Below, piece after piece: positions 7,517-12,500 of a stretch of DNA of 12,500 nt. Under the pieces are notes generated by a model. The model ran no database searches. It was not told where the DNA came from and saw only the letters and a list, made by a program, of their open reading frames with translations. Origin of the DNA: CAUZRD01 sp963582255 (GTDB taxonomy: Bacteria > Pseudomonadota > Alphaproteobacteria > Rhizobiales > TMED25); NCBI GenBank assembly GCA_963582255.1, contig CAUZRD010000052.1:1-12500 (forward strand). Direction: 5' to 3'. Within the stretch, counting starts at the first letter, position 1, and each line of letters begins with the position of its first letter. The position numbers and the translations under genes were made by a program.

Positions 7517-8815
7517 TCAACCACCGAACACGTAATGCAGAACACCCAGCACCGCCACCAGGAACACCGCTGGGCTGGCTTCAGTAATACGCCCACTGGC
7601 AACCTTAACGATGGCGTAGGTTATAAACCCGATTGCGATGCCGTTGGCGATGGAAAACGTCAACGGCATTAAAATCGCCGCTAACATAGCAGGGGCGAAT
7701 TCGGTCGCGTCGTCCCAATCAATCTCGACGATGTTGCGTATGAAGAACGTTGCGACGAACACCAACGCCGCCGCCGTAGCAAAAGCTGGGATACTTTGAG
7801 CCAAGGGCGCTAACACGAGACACAGAAGAAACAGCAGCGATACAACGACTGCGGTCAATCCCGTGCGGCCACCTTCCTTGATGCCTGCAGCACTTTCGAT
7901 ATAGGACGTGGTGTTGGAGGTGCCAAATAGCGCACCTGCGATGGTGGCGACGGAATCGCTGATCACCGCACGGCCCACGCCGTCGATTTTGCCGTCAGCG
8001 TCAATTTTATCCGCCAGATTGGCGACGCTGGTCAGCGTGCCGGCGGTGTCGAAGAAATCGACGAAAAGAAATGCGAAGACCACGCCTATCATGGTCGCTG
8101 TTAACGCGCCGGTGATGTCGAGTTTAAACAATGTCGGCTCAAGGCTGGGCGGCAGACTTGCGACGCCTTGGAAGTCCGCGACGCCTGTGACCCAACCGAT
8201 AATGCTGACGGCCAAAATTCCAATAATAATGCCGCCAGGCACGCGCAACCGGTCAAGTACAATCATGATGGCGAACGCCGCAGCGAACAGGATCACTGGC
8301 AGGCTGGTAACATCGCCTAAACCTACTAGAGTCGCGGGATTATCGACGACAACGCCGGCGTTTTTCAAACCAATGATGGCTAAAAATAATCCAATACCGG
8401 CGCCAATGCCCAGTTTCAGAGATTTGGGGATGGAGTTGATGACCCATTCGCGCAGCCCTGTCAGGCTCAAAATCAGGAACAGGACGCCGCTGACGAACAC
8501 CGCGCCAAGGGCCACTTCCCAGGGTTGTTTCAGTCCCAACACAATACCAAAGGCAAAAAAGGCATTGAGCCCCATGCCGGGCGCAAGCGCGACCGGCCAT
8601 TTCGCCCACCACCCCATGATGGAACAGCCCACGACAGCGGCCAAAATTGTTGCGACAAAAACGGAGCCAAAATCCATATCCGCCTTGGACAGGATGCTGG
8701 GATTGACGACGATAATATACGCCATCGTCAAAAACGTCGCGACCCCCGCCAGAATCTCGGTGCGAAATGAACTGCCTTTTTCTTCAATTCCAAAGTAACG
8801 ATTTAACCAATCCAT
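7517..8815 (-). CDS. NCS2 family purine permease (AzgA/GhxP/PbuG-type)
   Basis: A polytopic inner-membrane protein of 432 residues, about 12-14 hydrophobic segments, matching the AzgA-like branch of nucleobase:cation symporter 2. Signatures are APGMGLNAFFAFG (78-90), FVDFFDTAGTL (251-261), and GTSNTTSYIESAAGI (298-312), the last being characteristic of the adenine/guanine/hypoxanthine group. The start at 8815 gives MDWLNRYFGI with a GGGGA ribosome site six bases away. An upstream in-frame ATG at 8860 adds 15 residues not seen in the family and lacks a good ribosome site. The phosphoribosyltransferase begins 11 bases after the stop, so the pair forms a salvage operon feeding the same GMP pool as GuaB/GuaA. 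The DNA looks more GC-rich, with different codon choice, than the guaA side; this is a by-eye judgement. Confidence 0.92.
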   Translation of the reverse strand: MDWLNRYFGIEEKGSSFRTEILAGVATFLTMAYIIVVNPSILSKADMDFGSVFVATILAAVVGCSIMGWWAKWPVALAPGMGLNAFFAFGIVLGLKQPWEVALGAVFVSGVLFLILSLTGLREWVINSIPKSLKLGIGAGIGLFLAIIGLKNAGVVVDNPATLVGLGDVTSLPVILFAAAFAIMIVLDRLRVPGGIIIGILAVSIIGWVTGVADFQGVASLPPSLEPTLFKLDITGALTATMIGVVFAFLFVDFFDTAGTLTSVANLADKIDADGKIDGVGRAVISDSVATIAGALFGTSNTTSYIESAAGIKEGGRTGLTAVVVSLLFLLCLVLAPLAQSIPAFATAAALVFVATFFIRNIVEIDWDDATEFAPAMLAAILMPLTFSIANGIAIGFITYAIVKVASGRITEASPAVFLVAVLGVLHYVFGG

Positions 8816-8861
8816 GATGTTCCCCACCCCTAGGCTAATGATATTTCTGATATTTTTCATA

Positions 8862-8876
8862 TGATCTTTACGATCA
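8862..8876. promoter_or_regulatory. Small inverted repeat upstream of the purine permease
   Basis: The sequence TGATC-TTTAC-GATCA forms a five-base inverted repeat with a five-base spacer, 47 bases before the chosen permease start (read on the minus strand). An AT-rich tract with TAAAAT lies just upstream on the minus strand and could be a -10 element, but no convincing -35 is present. The repeat could be an operator or a chance palindrome. The leader shows none of the conserved cores of a purine riboswitch. Confidence 0.2.
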
Positions 8877-9048
8877 GCTCATGTTATTTTACCAAATTAC
8901 CACATTTTTTAAAGAGTTGTTTTCTCCAATCGCTCGACATCTTCAATTTTGACGAACTAGCGGCGTTCTAACTTCCATTTCTTGGTAATTTCTGACATCC
9001 AGACGCACCTCACGCGTCATTTTCAAATCGCCGTTGATTTCCCCCGGC

Positions 9049-9213
9049 CTACACTTGGACGGATCTTGGTCATAGGTCAGAGATCAAGGCCAAGATTTTG
9101 AACACGGTGACCTCGGCTAATTGGAACGTAATGTACCGGCCATGTTTGACGACCTTGACTCCGATCTTGACCAGCCTCTCATGTAACGTGTTCAATTTCA
9201 CCCTTACCAGAAT
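9049..9213 (-). pseudogene. Remnant of an IS1380-family transposase, C-terminal end
   Basis: Read on the minus strand from 9213, 47 codons give VRVKLNTLHERLVKIGVKVV and then HGRYITFQLAEV. This is the characteristic last section of IS1380-family DDE transposases (LTTLREKLIKIGAKVV...YVxFQLAEVAV). A TGA occurs at 9072-9070. Reading through it gives a further PRSVQV and a TAG at 9051-9049, so the TGA may be a decayed arginine codon (CGA). The whole catalytic region is missing: at about 9213-9226 the sequence switches to a guaA fragment in the other orientation. The bases to the left (about 8950-9048) may be the rest of the element's tail, but I cannot recognise a terminal inverted repeat. It is non-functional and marks past insertion or recombination at this junction. 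Confidence 0.75.
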
Positions 9214-9226
9214 ATTAGCAAGGGGC

Positions 9227-9358
9227 GAGGCCGAAGAAGTGGTGTCCATGTTTAAAGATAACTACAAAATCCCTTTGATCCACCGTGATGCATCCGAAAT
9301 ATTCATCAAAAATCTGGAAGGCAAAGCTGATCCAGAAACAAAACGCAAACTCTTAGGC
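9227..9358 (+). pseudogene. Internal fragment of a second, diverged GMP synthase gene
   Basis: Forty-four codons running from EAEEVVSMFKDN to DPETKRKLLG align without gaps to residues 261-304 of the intact GuaA in this window, with 21 identical residues by hand count. The matched segment lies in the ATP-pyrophosphatase domain, after the PP-loop. Both edges break sharply. To the left, the frame runs into antisense IS1380 transposase sequence; to the right, GAIKSTR and a stop replace the GRLFIELFE expected of GuaA. No start, amidotransferase domain or C-terminus exists, so this cannot encode an enzyme. The half-identity level argues against a recent copy of the neighbouring guaA and for an imported fragment from another lineage. 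An open frame of 93 codons (9098-9379) covers it, but its first 40 or so codons are antisense to the transposase. Confidence 0.85.
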
Positions 9359-9379
9359 GCCATCAAATCAACGAGATGA

Positions 9380-9588
9380 TAGAGCTAAATGCTAAAAACA
9401 CGTCAAGGCGCACGGTTTGTAGCACTATGACTGTATGGTTGACAGAATGAGACGCTGGCATAGTGGCACGTGGTTCAAATACTTTGCACTCGATACAACA
9501 CGTTACCTAAGACGTAGAAAAAACGTGCTTCTCAATCTTTACGTAAATCAATAATATAAGACTGACACTGAACCAACGGAGATGTGAG
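9380..9588. other. Gene-free leader before the island operon
   Basis: About 210 bases without a recognisable gene. A possible 39-codon arginine-rich frame (9435-9554) has no ribosome site and no family I recognise. The composition shifts here from mixed to AT-rich. The stretch probably contains the promoter of the downstream operon (see 9555-9582). No tRNA, direct repeat or clear terminator was seen. Confidence 0.5.
9555..9582 (+). promoter_or_regulatory. Possible -10 box and ribosome site of the H-NS-like/carbamoyltransferase operon
   Basis: TATAAG at 9555-9560 resembles a -10 box and would place a transcript start near 9567. The -35 region (around 9532-9537) does not match TTGACA, so the promoter would be weak or activator-dependent. 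GGAGA at 9578-9582 is a good ribosome-binding site, six bases before the ATG at 9589, and is the main support for that start. Confidence 0.3.
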
Positions 9589-9765
9589 ATGAAAACTTAT
9601 GACGAGTTGAAAGCTGAAATGGAAGCCATTCAACAGCAAATGGTTGAAGTTAAGAAGAACGAACGTGCTAACGCATTGAAAGAAGTAAAGCGTCTGTGCA
9701 AGGAATTTGGCTTTACTGCTGGGATGCTTAAAAGTGCTGTGGCTGAAGGTAGAAAGAAGAAATGA
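9589..9765 (+). CDS. Short H-NS-like protein, oligomerisation region only
   Basis: A 58-residue protein. Residues 1-30 are a charged, probably coiled-coil stretch (MKTYDELKAEMEAIQQQMVE then VKKNERANAL). Residues 31-48 contain KEVKRLCKEFGFTAGML, matching the 'I..YG.TA.DL' linker segment of the H-NS histone family. The protein then ends in AEGRKKK. The family's C-terminal DNA-binding domain, with its RGR-type hook and tryptophan-containing loop, is absent. H-NS proteins silence AT-rich foreign DNA; a headless version could form mixed oligomers and modulate a full-length partner, as described for truncated H-NS proteins of some enterobacterial islands. That role is inference. It has a strong ribosome site (GGAGA), and its TGA overlaps the ATG of the next gene (ATGA), so it is translationally coupled to the SxtJ-like gene. 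A plain coiled-coil protein of other function is the alternative. Confidence 0.7.
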   Translation: MKTYDELKAEMEAIQQQMVEVKKNERANALKEVKRLCKEFGFTAGMLKSAVAEGRKKK

Positions 9766-10160
9766 ACCTTTCTGAAGTAGAACTGCCTTCCAATAGAAAA
9801 TTTGGTTTTTTCTTCAGTGCAATTTTTCTAATTGCATGCATCTACTTCTCATTTGAAGATGGTATAACAGCTGCATACATCTTTGCGGCTCTGGCAGTTT
9901 TATTCTTTGTCATCACGATTATCAAAGCAGATGTATTGTTTCCTTTAAATAAATTGTGGATGCGAATTGGACTTTTGCTTGGGATGATAGTGAGCCCAAT
10001 CGTACTCGGCCTTATCTTCTTCACGCTGTTCACGCCAATTGCGATTCTCATGCGTCTGTTTAGTCGTGATGAGCTCCGTTTGCGCTTTAGTGAAAAGAAC
10101 AGTCATTGGATTAAACGTGAAGCAACAACACAATCAGACTCCTTCAAACATCAGTTCTAA
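9762..10160 (+). CDS. SxtJ family membrane protein
   Basis: A 132-residue protein with two hydrophobic segments near residues 14-32 and 34-54 and a third long one at 67-98. It carries the SxtJ-family pattern: an N-terminal SNRxFG-like motif (SNRKFGFFFSAIF), PLNKLWMRIGLLLGMIVSPI (61-80), then LGLIFFTLFTPIAILMRLFSRDELRLRF, and a C-terminal HWIKRE matching the family's YWxxRE. SxtJ was named from the saxitoxin cluster, but most relatives sit beside carbamoyltransferases in glycan or natural-product clusters; the biochemical role is unknown. Its ATG overlaps the previous gene's stop, and the DUF5989 gene follows 14 bases later. It is probably a membrane partner that localises the carbamoyltransferase, but this is inferred only from consistent co-occurrence. 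Confidence 0.88.
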   Translation: MNLSEVELPSNRKFGFFFSAIFLIACIYFSFEDGITAAYIFAALAVLFFVITIIKADVLFPLNKLWMRIGLLLGMIVSPIVLGLIFFTLFTPIAILMRLFSRDELRLRFSEKNSHWIKREATTQSDSFKHQF

Positions 10161-10174
10161 ATTTGGAAAAGGTA

Positions 10175-10324
10175 ATGGAATTTCTCAAAGAGTTATTGGC
10201 TTTTCTTCGTGTGCGTAAAAAACTTTGGCTAGCACCAATTATCATCGTAATGCTGATTTTTGGTGGATTGCTAATCCTCGCTCAAGGCTCCGTTGTTGCG
10301 CCATTTATATACACAGTGTTTTAA
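10175..10324 (+). CDS. DUF5989 family small membrane protein
   Basis: A 49-residue frame starting MEFLKELLAFLRVRKKLW and ending QGSVVAPFIYTVF. The amphipathic, basic N-terminus is followed by one membrane segment (about residues 19-38, LAPIIIVMLIFGGLLILA). The closing QGS.VAPFIYT.F motif is diagnostic of DUF5989, a tiny family almost always placed between an SxtJ protein and a carbamoyltransferase. An AAAAGG ribosome site precedes the ATG. It lies 14 bases after the SxtJ-like gene and 11 bases before the carbamoyltransferase start. It partly overlaps a spurious upstream extension of the carbamoyltransferase frame, which helps to show that the real start of that gene is at 10336. The function is unknown; a membrane-anchoring or small regulatory subunit of the carbamoyltransferase is plausible. 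Confidence 0.88.
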   Translation: MEFLKELLAFLRVRKKLWLAPIIIVMLIFGGLLILAQGSVVAPFIYTVF

Positions 10325-10335
10325 AGAAAAGACGC

Positions 10336-12174
10336 ATGTACATATTGGGCATATCAGCTTTTTATCACGACAGTGCAGCTTGCTTGCTGAAAGATGGCGA
10401 GATAATTGCAGCTGTCCAAGAGGAACGGTTTACTCGCAAGAAGCATGATCCAGCGTTTCCTTACCATGCCATTAAGTACTGTTTAGAAGAAGCACAGATA
10501 GATGCTGATAAGATTGAAAATGTTGTTTTCTACGAAAAACCATTTGTTAAGTTTGAGCGATTGCTTGAAACATACCTAGCTTTTGCACCAAAAGGTTTTG
10601 CCAGCTTTGCTAAGGCAATGCCTGTATGGATTAAAGAAAAGCTCTTTCAAAAGTCTGCACTAGTAAAAGAGCTGAAATTTACCTTAGGCGGGGATATAAA
10701 TTGGCGCGAACGATTACTCTTTTCCGAGCATCATCTTTCGCATGCAGCAAGTGCCTTCTATCCATCTCCCTTTGAGAGTGCAGCAGTACTCACGCTAGAT
10801 GGTGTTGGCGAATGGACAACTACATCGTTAGCAGTTGGTAACGGAAAGAATTTAAAGGTTGTTAAGGAGATCCACTTCCCTCACTCGCTTGGACTACTTT
10901 ACTCAGCATTTACCTATTACACGGGTTTTAAAGTCAATTCTGGAGAGTACAAAGTGATGGGCTTAGCTCCATATGGAGAGCCTAAGTACGCAGACTTGAT
11001 AAGAGAAAAACTTATTACTGTCGCTGAAGATGGTAGCTTTCAGCTTGATATGAGTTACTTCGATTACACAACTGGCTTAACGATGACAAACAAAAAATTT
11101 GATGCATTGTTCGGAGGCCCTCCGCGAACTTCTGAGACTGAACTTACACAGCGCGAAATGGATTTAGCGGCTTCTGTTCAGAAAGTTACGGAAGATATTG
11201 TTATCCAGATTGCCAAATGTATAGCTAAAGAAACTCGTGCACATAATTTGTGTTTAGCTGGTGGTGTTGCTCTCAATTGCGTTGCGAATGGTATTCTTCT
11301 AAGAGAAAAAATCTTCGATAGTATTTGGATACAGCCAGCTGCTGGTGATGCTGGCGGCGCGCTGGGGGCGGCATTGTCTGCGTGGCATCTACATCATGGT
11401 GGTGAAAGGAAGGTATCTTCTGCAGGCGATGCAATGAAGGGCGCATATTTGGGCCCAGAGTTTAGTGATGCGGAAATAGAGTCTGAATTGATCGCATGTG
11501 GTGCAGTTTACAGAAAGCTGTCTGAAGAAGAGTTGACTGAGGCAGTTGCAGCGTCACTTGCAGATAAAAAAGCAGTAGGTTGGATGCAAGGGCGTATGGA
11601 GTTTGGGCCACGGGCACTTGGTGGGAGAAGTATCATTGCCGATCCGCGCTCTCCAGTAATGCAAAAGCAACTTAACCTCAAAGTTAAGTATCGTGAAAGC
11701 TTCCGTCCTTTCGCTCCGAGCGTTCTTAGAGAAGATTTAAGAGAGTGGTTTGAGCACGATACTGACAGCCCGTATATGCTTTTTGTTGCTGACGTTCAAA
11801 AAGATAAGCGTCGTGCAATGACAGAAGAGGAAGAAGCATTGTTTGGCATAGATAAACTGAATGTACCTCGTTCATCTGTTCCAGCAATTACGCATGTTGA
11901 TTATTCAGCACGTATCCAAACTGTTCACGCAGATACGAATCCTCGTTATCATGCTGTTATCTCTAAGTTTAAAGAAAAGACTGGCTGTCCGCTCGTTGTT
12001 AATACGTCATTTAATGTTCGTGGTGAGCCAATAATATGTACATGTACTGATGCTTTTAAATGTTTTATGGGAACAGAGTTAGACATCCTTGCTGTAGGGA
12101 ATTATCTGCTTATTAAAGAGCAGCAAGACGAGAGCCTTAAAGAGAACTATAAGGAACGTTATGAGTTGGACTAA
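10336..12174 (+). CDS. NodU/CmcH (TobZ-like) O-carbamoyltransferase
   Basis: A 612-residue enzyme from the ATG at 10336 (MYILGISAFYHDSAACLL, the conserved family opening). The frame stays open to 10225, but that part overlaps DUF5989 and is rejected. The N-terminal Kae1-like ASKHA domain has the metal-binding HHLSHAASAFYPSPF (H132 and H136), LTLDGVGEW with D155, SGEYKVMGLAPYG (202-214), LCLAGGVALNCVANG (305-319) and PAAGDAGGALGAA with D338. The C-terminal domain carries MQGRMEFGPRALGGRSIIAD (417-436), RESFRPFAPSVL and VVNTSFNVRGEPI (554-566). Family members make carbamoyl-AMP from carbamoyl phosphate and ATP and pass the carbamoyl group to a hydroxyl of a sugar or natural product. All expected motifs are present, so it should be active. 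The acceptor cannot be read from this window; the SxtJ/DUF5989/SGNH setting favours a surface glycan. The next gene overlaps its 3' end by 14 bases. Confidence 0.95.
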   Translation: MYILGISAFYHDSAACLLKDGEIIAAVQEERFTRKKHDPAFPYHAIKYCLEEAQIDADKIENVVFYEKPFVKFERLLETYLAFAPKGFASFAKAMPVWIKEKLFQKSALVKELKFTLGGDINWRERLLFSEHHLSHAASAFYPSPFESAAVLTLDGVGEWTTTSLAVGNGKNLKVVKEIHFPHSLGLLYSAFTYYTGFKVNSGEYKVMGLAPYGEPKYADLIREKLITVAEDGSFQLDMSYFDYTTGLTMTNKKFDALFGGPPRTSETELTQREMDLAASVQKVTEDIVIQIAKCIAKETRAHNLCLAGGVALNCVANGILLREKIFDSIWIQPAAGDAGGALGAALSAWHLHHGGERKVSSAGDAMKGAYLGPEFSDAEIESELIACGAVYRKLSEEELTEAVAASLADKKAVGWMQGRMEFGPRALGGRSIIADPRSPVMQKQLNLKVKYRESFRPFAPSVLREDLREWFEHDTDSPYMLFVADVQKDKRRAMTEEEEALFGIDKLNVPRSSVPAITHVDYSARIQTVHADTNPRYHAVISKFKEKTGCPLVVNTSFNVRGEPIICTCTDAFKCFMGTELDILAVGNYLLIKEQQDESLKENYKERYELD

Positions 12175-12418
12175 GATAGTTTTAAGTACAGTATTTCTAC
12201 TATTCTAATTTGTGATCTACCCATTTTTCCCAGAAGACTTAGTGTCAAAAGCTGGGGGCATTCTCTTTATATTTCAGTTTTTGTTTGCTTTAAGTTGCGC
12301 TCTTATTTGGATTGGAGGAGCTTCAGTTTTATCCAACACAACAGCATTGCTGTTGTTCTTAAATCTTTTTTCAAGAGATTTATTTTTATACAAAACATTG
12401 CCACCGAATTATCTATAA
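12161..12418 (+). pseudogene. Membrane-anchor N-terminus of a probable SGNH hydrolase, interrupted by a stop codon
   Basis: An ATG at 12161, overlapping the carbamoyltransferase end by 14 bases, opens a frame reading MSWTKIVLSTVFLLF. It meets TAA at 12206-12208, then continues in the same frame as FVIYPFFPEDLVSKAGG to a TAA at 12416-12418. The hydrophobic stretch on both sides of the first stop looks like one membrane segment cut in half, so the stop is probably a point mutation (for instance TTA to TAA). A second membrane stretch (AGGILFIFQFLFALS and on) follows, then LFLYKTLPPNY. Restarting at GTG 12212 would give a 68-residue protein, but no ribosome site supports it. At its end a single extra base near 12407-12413 would explain the shift into the frame of the following segment. 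It could instead be an unrelated small membrane protein. Confidence 0.55.
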
Positions 12419-12443
12419 AGAAATAGAGGTGGTAGGCAGAACA

Positions 12444-12500
12444 ATGCCGGGGTTCGACGGTATAAATACGATATCAACTGATGAAAGAGGATTCCGCACG
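12444..12500 (+). CDS. Probable SGNH/GDSL hydrolase segment (3' partial, cut by window edge)
   Basis: Nineteen codons reach the right edge: MPGFDGINTISTDERGFRT. The pattern MPG.xG....I.TDERGFR resembles the region about 80-100 residues into membrane-anchored SGNH hydrolases that follow carbamoyltransferases, where it comes after an LPPN-type motif. That motif, LYKTLPPNY, lies just upstream in another frame (before 12413). Removing one base gives PPNYYKEIEVVGR running directly into this segment. I therefore think it is the continuation of the gene at 12161 rather than a new start, although an independent start at ATG 12444 (or GTG 12429) with GAGGTGG nearby cannot be excluded. The catalytic GDS serine block would lie beyond the window. 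The family often acts as an O-acyl hydrolase or transferase on glycans. Confidence 0.5.
   Translation, partial: MPGFDGINTISTDERGFRT

Noticed and set aside
7908..8798. Long 296-codon open frame on the plus strand
   Set aside because: It lies entirely antisense to the well-supported NCS2 permease and its product is low-complexity (P, T, S, R, K-rich) with no family signature; it is a shadow produced by the GC-rich codons of the permease.
8816..8960. Purine riboswitch upstream of the purine permease
   Set aside because: The conserved loop and three-way-junction cores are not seen; only a small TGATC/GATCA inverted repeat is present.
9098..9226. First part of the 93-codon frame as a real gene N-terminus
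   Set aside because: These bases are the antisense of the IS1380 transposase remnant, which has clear family similarity on the other strand.
9439..9466. TTGACA followed 16 bases later by TAGTGG as a promoter
   Set aside because: The -35 is perfect but the -10 has only weak resemblance to TATAAT, and it is 120 bases from the first gene.
9435..9554. 39-codon arginine-rich frame (MVDRMRRWHSG start)
   Set aside because: No ribosome-binding site, no family recognised, and it lies in a decayed junction; kept only as a note in the intergenic entry.
12449..12480. GGGGTTCGACGG resembling the start of a tmRNA
   Set aside because: No tRNA-like acceptor bases follow in the expected arrangement, and the same bases read as a coding frame fitting SGNH proteins; only about 50 bases are visible.

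Overview
The left three quarters of this window (1 to about 8,815) looks like ordinary alphaproteobacterial chromosome. The order ribB (3' end) - ppx/gppA - rlmE - guaB - rsmB - guaA is, from recall, typical of Rhodospirillales-like genomes. The ribB tail supports this: it is a GTP-cyclohydrolase-II-like domain that has lost the zinc-cysteine region, a form well known in alphaproteobacteria. The genus cannot be named from the sequence.

Layout. 2-2357 (+): riboflavin gene tail, an Ppx/GppA exopolyphosphatase and the 23S rRNA 2'-O-methyltransferase RlmE. 2467-6906 (+): IMP dehydrogenase, a 16S rRNA m5C methyltransferase overlapping guaB by four bases, and GMP synthase. 6936-8815 (-): a convergent two-gene purine salvage unit, with an NCS2 permease followed by a purine phosphoribosyltransferase. 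Together these cover GMP supply by two routes: IMP to XMP to GMP (GuaB, GuaA), and uptake plus phosphoribosylation of free purine base.

8816-9588 is a junction full of debris. It holds the C-terminal end of an IS1380-type transposase (minus strand) lying against a 44-codon internal fragment of a second, diverged guaA (plus strand). Neither can be functional.

9589-12500 (+) is a different kind of DNA: more AT-rich by eye, with a tight operon. It encodes a 58-residue H-NS-like protein without the DNA-binding tail, an SxtJ-type membrane protein, a 49-residue DUF5989 protein that was not on the supplied list of long reading frames, a NodU/CmcH-type carbamoyltransferase, and a membrane-anchored protein that appears to be an SGNH hydrolase broken by a stop codon and a frameshift. 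Such SxtJ-DUF5989-carbamoyltransferase-SGNH sets usually belong to surface polysaccharide or natural-product modification clusters. I infer that this is the left edge of a horizontally acquired glycan or small-molecule cluster that continues past the window.

No rRNA, tRNA, CRISPR array or confident riboswitch was seen. The most interesting points are the guaA/IS1380 scar, the headless H-NS-like protein coupled to the island operon, and the doubly interrupted SGNH gene.
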